From Chromobacterium violaceum ATCC 12472 (GTDB lineage Bacteria; Pseudomonadota; Gammaproteobacteria; Burkholderiales; Chromobacteriaceae): a DNA stretch of 64,000 nt. Below the pieces are notes generated by a model that made no database searches, was not told the DNA's origin, and saw nothing but the letters and a program-made list of their open reading frames with translations. The position numbers and the translations under genes are program-made. Shown here piece by piece: positions 1-8,571 of this stretch. Location of the stretch: NCBI RefSeq assembly GCF_000007705.1, contig NC_005085.1, positions 2,427,752 to 2,491,751 of the forward strand. Direction: 5' to 3'. Position 1 is the first letter of the stretch; each line of letters starts with the position of its first letter.

Positions 1-1
1 C

Positions 2-2686
2 CAGCGCGGCGACACCGACATCGCCGACTGGCTGGCCAGCAATATCCAAGACCCATTGAGCCGGGTGGACGGCGTCGGCTCGGTGCGGGCCTTCGGCGCG
101 CCGTACGCGATGCGGATATGGCTGGACCCGCACAAGCTCAACAGCTACGGCCTGATTCCGTCCGATGTCAGCGCCGCCGTTTCCAAGCAGAACACCGAAG
201 TCTCGGTCGGCGAGCTGGGCGCTTTGCCGTCGCCGCCGGGCCAGCAGCTCAACGCGATGGTCACCGCCTGGTCGCGCTTGTCCACGCCGGAGCAGTTCCG
301 CGGCATCGTCGTCAAGGCGCTGCCGGACGGCGGCGCGGTGCGGCTGGGCGACGTGGCGCGGGTGGAGCTGGGGCAGGAGGATTACGGCAGCAGCTCGCGG
401 CTGAACGGCCATCCGGCCTCCGGCCTGGCGGTGATGCTGGCGCCGGGCGCCAACGCGCTGGCCACCGCCGAGGCGGTGAAGGCCCGCGTCGCCGAGTTGC
501 AGCGCAATTTCCCGCCCGGCATCCGCGTCGCCTATCCGGAGGACACCACCCATTTTGTCCGGCTGTCGATACGCGCGGTGATGGAAACGCTGCTGGAGGC
601 GGTGGCGCTGGTGGTGCTGGTGATGTTCGTGTTCCTGCGCAACTGGCGCGCCACGCTGATCCCGGCGCTGACGGTGCCGGTGGTGCTGCTGGGCACCTTC
701 GGCGTGCTGGCGGCCGCCGGCTTCGGCATCAACACGCTGACGCTGTTCGGCATGGTGCTGGCCATCGGCCTGTTGGTGGACGACGCCATCGTGGTGGTGG
801 AGAACGTCGAGCGGGTGATGCATGAGCAAGGCGTGGACGCGCATGCGGCCACCGTCCGCTCGATGGGCGAGATCGGCGGCGCGCTGGTCGGCATCGGCCT
901 GGTGCTGGGCGCGGTGTTCTTGCCCATGGCCTTCTTCGGCGGCTCGGTCGGCGTCATCTACCGCCAGTTCTCGATCACCATCGTCGCGGCGATGGCGCTG
1001 TCGGTGCTGACCGCGCTGACCTTGACGCCTGCCTTGTGCGCGACGCTGCTGCGGCCGGAAAAACCATCGGACAACGGCCCGCTGGCCGCGTTCGAGCGCC
1101 GCTTCCTGCGTCTGCAGTCGGCCTATGCCGAGCGCTGGCTGCCGGCTTGGCTGCGCCGTCCCTTGCGCGGCGGCCTGGTCTACCTGGCGCTGGCCGCCGG
1201 CCTGGCCGCGTTGTATCCGCAACTGCCCACGGCTTTCATCCCGGACGAGGACCAGGGCACGGTGATGGTGCAGTTCACGCTGCCCACCGGCGCCACCCAC
1301 GAGCGCGCCGACAAGGTGGCGCGCGCGGTGGAGCAGCATTTCCTGGTGACCGAGAAGGCCAATGTGGAATCGGTGTACATGCTGTCCGGCTTCAGCTTCG
1401 GCGGCTCCGGCCAGAATGCCGGCATGGCTTTCGTCGCGCTGAAAGACTGGTCGCTGCGGCCGGGCGCCGGCAACAGCGCGCAGGCGATCGCCGACCGCGC
1501 CACCGCCGCGCTGGCCTCTCAGCGCGACGCCGAGGTGTTCGGCATGGTGCTGCCGCCTATCGGCGGCCTGGGGCAGACCAACGGCTTCGAATTCTGGCTG
1601 CAGGACGCGTCAGGCATGGGGCGCGAAGGCTTGGCCAAAGCGCGCGACCAATTGCTGAAGGCCGCGCAGGGCGACGACAGGCTGAGCGCGGTGCGCTCCG
1701 GCGCCGCCGACGACAAGCCGCAGCTGCGGTTGGACGTCGACCAGAGCAAGGCCGCCGCGTTGGGGCTGGATCTGGCCAATGTCGCCGACACGCTGGGCGC
1801 GGCCTGGGGCGGGCGCTACATCAACGATTTTGTCGACCGAGGCCGGGTGAAGAAGGTGATGATGCAGGCCGACGCGCCGTATCGTTCCAAGCCCGAGGAT
1901 CTGGGCCTGTGGTTCGTCCGCGGCGCGGACGGCGCGATGACGCCGTTTTCCGCCTTCGCCCGCGCGCGCTGGGAATACGGCCCGGCGCAGCTGAGCCGCT
2001 ACAACGGCTTGCCGGCGCTGCCGCTGTCCGGCTCGGCCGCCGCCGGAATCAGTTCCGGCGAGGCGATGCGGGCGGTGGAAGCGATAGCCGGCAAGCTGCC
2101 GGGCACCCAGTACGAATGGAGCGGCCTGTCCTACCAGGACCGGTTGTCCAGCGGCCAGACGCCGCTGCTGTACGCGGTGTCGATATTGTTCGTCTTTCTG
2201 TGCCTGGCGGCGCTGTACGAAAGCTGGCTGGTGCCGTGCGCTGTTATGACGGCGATTCCGCTCGGCGTGCTGGGCGCGGTGCTGGCGGTGATGGCGCGCG
2301 GCCTCGCCAACGACATTTACTTCCAGGTGGGCCTGCTGGCGACGATAGGCCTGTCGGCCAAGAACGCCATTCTGATCATCGAGTTCGCCGAGGCGGCGAT
2401 CCGGCGCGGCGACGATGCGCTGAGCGCGGCGCTGGCCGCCGCCCGCCAACGGCTGCGGCCTATCTTGATGACCTCGCTGGCTTTCGGGGTCGGCGTGGCG
2501 CCGCTGGTCTGGGCCGGCGGGCCGGGCGCCGGCAGCCAGAACGCCATCGGCGCGGCGGTGCTGGGCGGCGTGCTGTCCGCCACGTTGTTGACTCTGTTCT
2601 TCGTGCCGCTGGCGCATGTGTTGATCCGGGGCCTGGCCGGCCGCGTCGCAGAGCGGCGCTGGAAGCCGGCGGAGGCGCGGCCATGA
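2..2686 (+). CDS. RND multidrug efflux pump inner-membrane subunit, 5' partial
   Basis: This is the proton-driven inner-membrane transporter of a tripartite efflux pump (AcrB/MexB, HAE1 family). The reading frame is open from base 2, so the N-terminus lies outside the window; about 894 codons remain of the usual 1,030-1,050. Visible are the porter-domain stretch around SRVDGVGSVRAFG, the transmembrane block with the family motif GLLVDDAIVVVENVERVM, the second porter half beginning near FIPDEDQGTVMV, and the closing membrane block GLSAKNAILIIEFA. Its TGA overlaps the ATG of the outer-membrane factor gene, so the two are translationally coupled. The substrate cannot be told from sequence. The adaptor (AcrA-like) gene is expected just upstream, outside the window. 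Confidence 0.93.
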   Translation, partial: QRGDTDIADWLASNIQDPLSRVDGVGSVRAFGAPYAMRIWLDPHKLNSYGLIPSDVSAAVSKQNTEVSVGELGALPSPPGQQLNAMVTAWSRLSTPEQFRGIVVKALPDGGAVRLGDVARVELGQEDYGSSSRLNGHPASGLAVMLAPGANALATAEAVKARVAELQRNFPPGIRVAYPEDTTHFVRLSIRAVMETLLEAVALVVLVMFVFLRNWRATLIPALTVPVVLLGTFGVLAAAGFGINTLTLFGMVLAIGLLVDDAIVVVENVERVMHEQGVDAHAATVRSMGEIGGALVGIGLVLGAVFLPMAFFGGSVGVIYRQFSITIVAAMALSVLTALTLTPALCATLLRPEKPSDNGPLAAFERRFLRLQSAYAERWLPAWLRRPLRGGLVYLALAAGLAALYPQLPTAFIPDEDQGTVMVQFTLPTGATHERADKVARAVEQHFLVTEKANVESVYMLSGFSFGGSGQNAGMAFVALKDWSLRPGAGNSAQAIADRATAALASQRDAEVFGMVLPPIGGLGQTNGFEFWLQDASGMGREGLAKARDQLLKAAQGDDRLSAVRSGAADDKPQLRLDVDQSKAAALGLDLANVADTLGAAWGGRYINDFVDRGRVKKVMMQADAPYRSKPEDLGLWFVRGADGAMTPFSAFARARWEYGPAQLSRYNGLPALPLSGSAAAGISSGEAMRAVEAIAGKLPGTQYEWSGLSYQDRLSSGQTPLLYAVSILFVFLCLAALYESWLVPCAVMTAIPLGVLGAVLAVMARGLANDIYFQVGLLATIGLSAKNAILIIEFAEAAIRRGDDALSAALAAARQRLRPILMTSLAFGVGVAPLVWAGGPGAGSQNAIGAAVLGGVLSATLLTLFFVPLAHVLIRGLAGRVAERRWKPAEARP

Positions 2687-4062
2687 AGCGGGCTTTCTGC
2701 TTATTGATGGGCGCGGCTTTGGCTGGCTGCGCGTCGCCGCAGCCGGATTACCAACGGCCCGCCGCGCCGGTGCCGGCGCATTGGCCGGCGGCGGACGCGG
2801 AAAGCGGTCAGGCCGATATCGCCTGGCGGCGCTTCTTCGTCGACGACGGCCTGCGCGAAACCATCGCCCAGGCATTGGCCAACAACCGCGATTTGCGCGT
2901 AGCCGCCGCCAATGTCCAGGCGGCGCGGGCGCAGTACCGGATACTGGACGCGGCGCGGCTGCCGGCCGTGCAGCTGCAGGGCAAGTCCGACCGCCAGCTG
3001 ACCCGCGGCGGCGATCCGTCGCTGGCGGCGGACAGCCGCGGCGTCAGCGCCGGGCTGGGCGTCAGCGCGTTCGAGCTGGATCTGTTCGGCCGGGTGCGGA
3101 GCCTGAGCGACGCGCAATGGCGGCGCTATCTGGCCAGCGAGGCCGGCGCGCAGGCGGCGCGGGTCAGCCTGATCGCGGAAACCGCCAACGCCTACCTGAC
3201 ATTGGCCGCCGACCGCAGCCAGCTGGCCGCGGCGCGGACGACGCTGCGAAGCGCCGAGCGCTCGCTGGAACTGACGCGCGAGCGGCTGCGGCTGGGGGCG
3301 TCTTCCGCGCTGGATGTCAGCGCCATGGAAACGGTGCGGCAGCAGGCGCGGGCCGATGTCGCCCGCTACCAAGGCCAGGCGGAGCGGGACCGCCTGGCGC
3401 TGCAATTGCTGGTCGGCGCGGAACTGGACCAGACGCGGGTGCCGGCGGCGCTGGAGGACAGGCCGTACACGCTGGCGGCGCTGCCGGCGGACGCGCCGGC
3501 CGATGCCTTGCTGCGCCGGCCGGATGTCCGCCAGGCGGAAAATCTGCTGCGGGCCGCCCATGCCGACGTGGACGCCGCGCGGGCGGGCCTGTGGCCCAAG
3601 CTGGGGCTCAGCGCCAGCTCAGGGCTGAGCGGCGTGACGCTGGCCGGGCTGCTGAACGCGCCGGCGCGGGCCTTGAGCCTGGCGCTGGACGCCAGCTTGC
3701 CGGCGCTTGACGGCGGCGCGGCGAAGGCTGGAGTCGATCAGGCAGAGGCGCAGCGCCTGGCGGCGCTGGCCGCCTACGAGAAAGCTTTGCAGAACGGCTT
3801 CCGTGAAGTGGCTGGCGCCTTGAGCCAGCGCCAGGCGCTGGCGGAGGAGAAACAGGCGCGGCAGGCCGCGCTCGCCAGCGCGGAGGGCTCGCTGCGGCTG
3901 GCGGAGGCGCGCTATCGGCAGGGGCTGGACGGCTATCTGAGCCTGCTGGAGGCGCAGCGGACGGCGCAGGCGGCGCGCCTGCAGTGGATCGGCGCCCACC
4001 TGGCCGAAGCGGAGAATATGGCGGCGCTGTACCGGTCTCTGGGCGGCGGGCTGGAGAGCTGA
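2683..4062 (+). CDS. Outer-membrane efflux lipoprotein, NodT/OprM family
   Basis: This is the TolC-like outer-membrane channel of the preceding RND pump, 459 residues, the usual length for OprM-type proteins. A lipoprotein signal with lipobox LAGC places the acylated cysteine near residue 16. Two related alpha-helical/beta repeats follow, rich in Ala, Arg and Leu, with the family stretch FELDLFGRVRSLSDAQWRRY and a second-half counterpart ending YRQGLDGYLSLLEAQRT. The ATG overlaps the RND stop codon (ATGA), which fixes the start and shows operon organisation. The long very high-GC frame also opens far upstream inside the RND gene, but that extension has no plausible signal sequence. Confidence 0.93.
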   Translation: MKRAFCLLMGAALAGCASPQPDYQRPAAPVPAHWPAADAESGQADIAWRRFFVDDGLRETIAQALANNRDLRVAAANVQAARAQYRILDAARLPAVQLQGKSDRQLTRGGDPSLAADSRGVSAGLGVSAFELDLFGRVRSLSDAQWRRYLASEAGAQAARVSLIAETANAYLTLAADRSQLAAARTTLRSAERSLELTRERLRLGASSALDVSAMETVRQQARADVARYQGQAERDRLALQLLVGAELDQTRVPAALEDRPYTLAALPADAPADALLRRPDVRQAENLLRAAHADVDAARAGLWPKLGLSASSGLSGVTLAGLLNAPARALSLALDASLPALDGGAAKAGVDQAEAQRLAALAAYEKALQNGFREVAGALSQRQALAEEKQARQAALASAEGSLRLAEARYRQGLDGYLSLLEAQRTAQAARLQWIGAHLAEAENMAALYRSLGGGLES

Positions 4063-4075
4063 TCCCGCCGCGGCC

Positions 4076-4531
4076 TCAGCTCTGGATGTCCAGCCGCGGC
4101 AACTGGCCGCCGGCCATCCGGTTGTCGGGCGCGTAGGGAAAAATCAGTTCTATCCTGACGCCGTCCGGGTCGTCTATGAACAACTGGTGCTCGCCCAGCT
4201 CCGGCACCACGCGTTCGTGGAAGTCCTGGCCCAGCGACAGCAGCCGCATCTGCATGTCGACCAGGTTCTGCCCGCGCAGCGCGATGTGATCGACGCGGCC
4301 GGAGCCGGAGCGGTTTTCCCGCCGGCCCAGATAGGCTTCCAGTTCGGCGTCGTCCACTGCCGTTTCGACCAGGTGCAGCACCGGACGGCCGCCCGCGTAC
4401 AGCCACTTGCCGGCAAAACGGAAGCTCGGCCGCGGGCCGTCGCTCAGGCCCAGCACTCGCTGATAGAAGACCGCGCTGGCCTCCAGGTCGGCAGTGCGTA
4501 TCGTGAAATGGTCGATTCCCTGGATGTTCAT
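4076..4531 (-). CDS. VOC-family (glyoxalase/dioxygenase fold) protein
   Basis: A 151-residue vicinal-oxygen-chelate protein. The start MNIQGIDHFTIRT gives the first betaalphabetabetabeta module with a likely metal-binding His. HLVE near the middle, RVDHIALR opening the second module and the closing IDDPDGVRIELIF are typical of glyoxalase/bleomycin-resistance or extradiol-dioxygenase relatives. The chosen ATG is preceded by AAGGAG at good spacing. It is the last gene of a same-strand trio with a nitroreductase and an old yellow enzyme, suggesting a role in removing electrophiles or aldehydes. Actual substrate unknown. Confidence 0.85.
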   Translation of the reverse strand: MNIQGIDHFTIRTADLEASAVFYQRVLGLSDGPRPSFRFAGKWLYAGGRPVLHLVETAVDDAELEAYLGRRENRSGSGRVDHIALRGQNLVDMQMRLLSLGQDFHERVVPELGEHQLFIDDPDGVRIELIFPYAPDNRMAGGQLPRLDIQS

Positions 4532-4569
4532 CCCGGACTCCTTGCGCGCCGCGCGGGCGCGGTTTTGCG

Positions 4570-5223
4570 TCACAGACGGGTGATGACGGCCTCGGCCGGC
4601 AGGCGGGACTTCGGCAGCCTGGCGTTGAAGTCTTCGTCGGAGCGGCGGCCCAGGGCGACGATCACCGAAGCGATCAGCCCTTTTTCCCGCAAGCCCAGCT
4701 CCTCTCCCAGAGTCCGCTGGTCGAAGCCTTCTATCGGGCAAGCGTCGATTTCCAGCGCCGCCGCGCCCAGGAGCAGGGTGCCTACCGCCAGATAAACCTG
4801 TTTTTCCATCCAGTGCGGGGCGTCGCGCAGCTCGAAGCGGTGCATGTCGGCGAAGTGGGAGCGGCCCTTGTGCTGGCCTGCGCGGGCCTCCGGGCTGGCG
4901 AAACGGCCGTCTCGCTCTTCTTGGTCCAGCAGCGTTCGCAGGTAGGCGTCGTCCAGCGCGGCGCGGGTGCAGAATACCACCACGTGGGAGGCGTTGAGCA
5001 CCTTGGCCTGGTTGAAGGCATAGCCGTCGGCGGTGGCCTTGGCGACGCGGGCTTTGCTCTCGTCGCTGCCGGCGATGAAGAAATGCCAGGGCTGGGAGTT
5101 GGTGGACGATGGGCTGTGGCGCAGCAGGGTTTCGATCTGTTCGATCTGGCCGGCGCTCAGCCGGAAGCCGGGATCGAAGGCCTTGGTGGTGTAGCGGGTC
5201 TGGGCGTAATGGGCGATGTTCAT
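4570..5223 (-). CDS. Oxygen-insensitive NAD(P)H nitroreductase, NfsB-like
   Basis: A 217-residue FMN-dependent nitroreductase, the standard length for the NfsB/NfnB group. N-terminal RYTTKAFDP and SPSSTNSQPWHFF carry the conserved FMN-contacting Arg/Thr/Lys and Ser-Ser-x-Asn-x-Gln-Pro residues. The C-terminal ALEIDACPIEGFD and LGLREKGLIASVIVALGRRSDED are also diagnostic. Enzymes of this group reduce nitroaromatics and quinones by two-electron steps in the cytoplasm. The gene lies 21 bases downstream of the old yellow enzyme gene and 38 bases upstream of the VOC gene, so the three probably form one transcript. Confidence 0.92.
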   Translation of the reverse strand: MNIAHYAQTRYTTKAFDPGFRLSAGQIEQIETLLRHSPSSTNSQPWHFFIAGSDESKARVAKATADGYAFNQAKVLNASHVVVFCTRAALDDAYLRTLLDQEERDGRFASPEARAGQHKGRSHFADMHRFELRDAPHWMEKQVYLAVGTLLLGAAALEIDACPIEGFDQRTLGEELGLREKGLIASVIVALGRRSDEDFNARLPKSRLPAEAVITRL

Positions 5224-5244
5224 GATGTTTGCCTTGTCAGTCGG

Positions 5245-6357
5245 TTATCGGGCGGTTGCCATTTCCCGGTAGCGTGGGTAGTCGTCGTAGCCGCGTCCGT
5301 CGCCGCCGAACAGCGCGGACGGGTCGAAATCAGCCAGCGGCCAGCCGCGGGCCAGGCGTTCGGGTAGGTCGGGGTTGGCGATGAAGGGCCGGCCGAAGGC
5401 GATCAGGTCCGCCAGGCCTTCCGCGAGCAAGCGCTCGCCTCGCGGCTGGTCATAACGGCCGGCCACGATGATGGCGCCGCGGAAGCGCGCGCGCAGCGCG
5501 TGGCGGAAGGCGTCGTCCACCTGAGGGGCGTCATCCCAGTCCGCCTCGGAAAGGTGCAGGTAGGCGATGCCCAGCCCATTCAGCCGGACGGCGGCCTCCA
5601 GTATCGCCGGAACGATCTCCGGGCAATTCATTCCTCGCGCGGTGATGTAGGGAGCCAACCGCACGCCGACGCGCGCGGCGCCGATTTCGTCCGCCACCGC
5701 GGCTGCGACCTCCATCAGGAAGCGCAGCCGGTTTTCCAGGCTGCCGCCGTAGGCATCGTCGCGCCGGTTGGAGGTGCTGCGCAGGAACTGGTCTATCAGG
5801 TAGCCATTGGCCGCATGGATTTCCACGCCGTCGAAACCGGCGGCCATCGCGTTGCGGGCCGCTTGGCGGTAGTCGCCGACGATGGCGGCGATTTCGGCGG
5901 TTTCCAGCGCCCGGGGCGTCGGGCAATCCACCATGCGGCCCGCGCCTGTTTCGTCCGCCACCCAGACCTGGGCGTCGGGCGCGATGGCGGACGGCGCCAC
6001 CGGCGGCGCGCCGTCATGGAACATCGGGTGGGACATCCGGCCCACATGCCACAACTGCAGCACCATGCGTCCGCCCGCCTGGCGGACGGCGTCGGTCACC
6101 CGCCGCCAGCCGTCTATCTGGTCCTGGCTGTAGATGCCGGGGGTGAAGCTGTAGCCCTGGCCTTGGCGCGAGATCTGAGTGGCTTCGGAAACGATCAGGC
6201 CGGCGCCGGCTCGCTGGGCATAGTAGCGCGCCATCATGGCGTTGGGGATGTCGCCGGGCTGGTCGGTCCGGCAGCGGGTCATCGGCGCCATCACGATGCG
6301 GCTGGGCAGTGGCAGGGCGCCGGCTTGCAGCGGCGAGAACAGATCGGGTGCGGGCAT
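5245..6357 (-). CDS. nemA: NADH:flavin oxidoreductase, old yellow enzyme (NemA-like)
   Basis: A 370-residue FMN TIM-barrel ene-reductase. The start MPAPDLFSPLQAG is preceded by GAGG nine bases upstream; longer in-frame starts exist but lack a good ribosome site. Family marks are APMTRCRTD, the active-site stretch LWHVGRMSHP, GFDGVEIHAANGYLIDQFLR and the C-terminal FGRPFIANPDLPERL. Members reduce activated C=C bonds such as N-ethylmaleimide and nitrate esters. It heads the trio with nitroreductase and VOC protein. No NemR-type repressor is visible in the 650 bases upstream. Confidence 0.93.
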   Translation of the reverse strand: MPAPDLFSPLQAGALPLPSRIVMAPMTRCRTDQPGDIPNAMMARYYAQRAGAGLIVSEATQISRQGQGYSFTPGIYSQDQIDGWRRVTDAVRQAGGRMVLQLWHVGRMSHPMFHDGAPPVAPSAIAPDAQVWVADETGAGRMVDCPTPRALETAEIAAIVGDYRQAARNAMAAGFDGVEIHAANGYLIDQFLRSTSNRRDDAYGGSLENRLRFLMEVAAAVADEIGAARVGVRLAPYITARGMNCPEIVPAILEAAVRLNGLGIAYLHLSEADWDDAPQVDDAFRHALRARFRGAIIVAGRYDQPRGERLLAEGLADLIAFGRPFIANPDLPERLARGWPLADFDPSALFGGDGRGYDDYPRYREMATAR

Positions 6358-7008
6358 GTCGTTCAACCTCGGTATGCGGCCTCCGCGAAGGGGGAGGCGT
6401 TCCAGTGAGGACATGATGCTTTGCAATCGGCAAGAGAAAAACCAGTTCTAGCCAGAATCACTTGCTTGCGGTTTTTGAAAATGGCGTCACTCGGAGCTCA
6501 GGCATTTTGTCCGTCCAGCCGGATTTGGTCCAGTCCGCGCATGCGCTTGCGGCGCGATGTATCCCAGCTAGGCGGGTGGCGCCTTGGCGGAATCGGTTCG
6601 TCCCGGTAGCCGCCTTCACGGCGGAGCAGGCGGCAGTCAAGCGGATGCGCGGAACAGGAGGATGCGCATGGATGCGTCCGGGGCAAGACGGAAGGCTGAA
6701 ATGACATGCAATCGGCACTGTGTGGAATGTGCCGTTTTCGGGCCTGGGTAAATGCCGCTGGAGAAAATGCGGGTGAACGCCATGAAAGCGAATGGTTTAT
6801 TTCTTGAACATGGCTGTTTTTATAGCGATGGTTGCGTGGGTGATTAATTTATTGATGGATTTTGGCGGATGATTTAATGATATGATTCATGGTTATTTAT
6901 AAAATCCCGGCGCGTTATTTGTATGCATATAAACAGTTTGTTTTCTGATTATATCGATTACGATTTGCGCCGCTGCGCGAAGAAACTTTCCGCCGATTGG
7001 AGATTGTA
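6358..7008. other. Divergent intergenic region
   Basis: About 650 bases lie between the divergent old yellow enzyme and LuxR-type regulator genes. The half next to the regulator (about 6,790-6,960) is AT-rich and probably holds its promoter. No convincing gene, lux box or other named operator was seen. Short open frames here are unsupported by ribosome sites. Confidence 0.6.
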
Positions 7009-7884
7009 ATGGGTGCGATGACCAGCATCGATTTCCAGAGCGATCGCTTTTACGCGACCAACGCGTCTTTCACCGCCACCGACGAGGTGATCGAATTCAC
7101 CCGGCCGCTGCGCAGCCTGAAGATTTCCTACTTCACCTACGACAGGCATTATGCCGACGGCTCCCGCGTCGCGCTGACCAATGCGCCGGACTGGATCCAG
7201 CATTACTGGCGGCGGGAAATGTTCAAATTGGCGGTATTCGAGAAGGACTCCGACAATTTCACCGATGGCTACGTGTTCTGGAACTGGCTGAACCGGGAGC
7301 CCATCTACTCTGCGGCCGCGCAGTTCGGCATAGACAACGGCGTGACGCTGATCGAGCGGGGCGACGGGCATTGCGACTTCTTCCATTTCGGCTCGGTCCA
7401 CGACAACAGCGTCAACAACGATTACCTGGCCGGCAAGATGGCCCACCTGCAGCAGTTCGTCTCGCTGTTCAAGTACAAGCTGCACGACGTGATCGAGGCC
7501 GCCTGCAATGACCGGATCTATCTGCCGGAATCGGCCAGGGGCAAGTTGATCCTGGACAGCGACATCAACCACGACATGCTGGTTTCCGACTTCTACAGCC
7601 TGATGGACCGCCGCGACGTGTCCCGCATCTATCTGGGCGACGCGGACCGCAGCGCCTACCTGACCAAGAAGGAGGTGGCGCTGATGCGGGAGCTGGTGAG
7701 CGGCGCTTCCTGCGCCGAGGCGGCCGTCTCGCTGGACATCACCAGCGACGCGGTCAACAAGCACATCAAGAACATCAAGGAGCGGCTCAACTGCCGGTCG
7801 CTGTGCCAACTGGGCTTTGTGATCGGCAAGCTGAGCGCGCGCAACATCTACCCTTTTTCAGTGGCAAGTGGTGCGAACAAATGA
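7009..7884 (+). CDS. LuxR-type HTH transcriptional regulator
   Basis: A 291-residue regulator whose last ~75 residues form a LuxR/GerE helix-turn-helix: LTKKEVALMRELVSGASCAEAA, then DAVNKHIKNIKERL, where Val-Asn-x-His replaces the usual Val-x-x-His recognition helix. The N-terminal ~210 residues contain aromatic stretches (SYFTYDRHY, APDWIQHYW) vaguely like autoinducer-binding domains, but the conserved Asp-Pro of AHL receptors is not seen, so AHL sensing is not claimed. ATG 7009 has GGAG at 6999-7002; a TTG at 6997 is the alternative. The stop overlaps the ATG of the aldolase gene, so regulator, aldolase and transporter are likely one operon. Confidence 0.85.
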   Translation: MGAMTSIDFQSDRFYATNASFTATDEVIEFTRPLRSLKISYFTYDRHYADGSRVALTNAPDWIQHYWRREMFKLAVFEKDSDNFTDGYVFWNWLNREPIYSAAAQFGIDNGVTLIERGDGHCDFFHFGSVHDNSVNNDYLAGKMAHLQQFVSLFKYKLHDVIEAACNDRIYLPESARGKLILDSDINHDMLVSDFYSLMDRRDVSRIYLGDADRSAYLTKKEVALMRELVSGASCAEAAVSLDITSDAVNKHIKNIKERLNCRSLCQLGFVIGKLSARNIYPFSVASGANK

Positions 7885-8555
7885 AGATATGGCTGGACAC
7901 GATAGACATTGACGCCATCCGCAAGGCCCAGGCCATGGGCGTGCTGGCCGGCGTGACGACCAATCCCTCGATACTGGCGACGGCCAATCGGGACGTGGAA
8001 GCCGTGCTGAGCGAGATCCTGGACGCGCAGACCGGCCCGCTGGCGGTACAGGTGGTGGCGCGCGGGCTGGACGGCATGCTGGCGCAGGCCAGGCGCATCG
8101 CCGCGATCAGCCCCAGGATGGTAGTCAAGATCCCGGCCGTCGGCGATGGCTTCCGCGCGATGTCCATGCTGGAGCGCGAGGGCGTCGCCACGCTGGCGAC
8201 CGCCATTTTCGAAACCCGGCAGCTGGCGCTGGCCGCACTGGCCGGCGCCAGCTACGCGGCGCCCTACGTGAACCGGATCGAGCTTTCCGCCGGCAACGCC
8301 TTCGAGGTGCTGGAGCAGTCGCAGCGCCTGCTGGACGCTTACGGCTACAAGACCGCCATCCTGGCGGCGGCGGTCAAGACGGTGGAACAGTTCCTGCGCT
8401 GCGCGCAGACCGGCGTGGCCGCTGTCACGCTGCCGGTGGCGGTATTCCAGCAGCTGTACGCGTCCAGCGAGGACATCGAGGAGAGCCTGCGCAAGTTCGA
8501 CGCGGCCTGGCAAAGCAACGGGCTGATGCGGGACGCCGCGCTGTTCAAGGCGTGA
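7881..8555 (+). CDS. Fructose-6-phosphate aldolase / transaldolase-like (FSA, TalC/MipB)
   Basis: A 224-residue class I aldolase of the small transaldolase group, matching the ~220 residues of FSA. Near-canonical MKIWLDTIDIDAIRKA, GVLAGVTTNPSILA and MVVKIPA supply Asp6, Asn28 and the Schiff-base Lys83. The C-terminal ETRQLALAALAGASYAAPYVNRI and VTLPVAVFQQL are also family features. Enzymes of this group cleave or form fructose-6-phosphate from dihydroxyacetone and glyceraldehyde-3-phosphate, or act on related sugars; which applies here is unclear. It is coupled by ATGA overlap to the LuxR-type regulator and followed 16 bases later by a sugar transporter, suggesting inducible use of a particular sugar or ketose. 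Confidence 0.88.
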   Translation: MKIWLDTIDIDAIRKAQAMGVLAGVTTNPSILATANRDVEAVLSEILDAQTGPLAVQVVARGLDGMLAQARRIAAISPRMVVKIPAVGDGFRAMSMLEREGVATLATAIFETRQLALAALAGASYAAPYVNRIELSAGNAFEVLEQSQRLLDAYGYKTAILAAAVKTVEQFLRCAQTGVAAVTLPVAVFQQLYASSEDIEESLRKFDAAWQSNGLMRDAALFKA

Positions 8556-8571
8556 GCAAACAAGAAAGAAA

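Noticed and set aside
1036..2682. N-terminal extension of the outer-membrane factor frame inside the RND gene
   Set aside because: The lipoprotein signal at 2683 and the ATGA overlap fix the real start; the extension reads as Arg/Ala-rich noise.
6458..6718. Overlapping short frames on both strands upstream of the LuxR-type gene
   Set aside because: Mutually overlapping, no ribosome sites, no recognisable domains.
7009..7640. AHL (quorum-sensing) receptor assignment for the LuxR-type regulator
   Set aside because: The Asp-Pro and other invariant AHL-pocket residues could not be found, and no luxI-type synthase is nearby.
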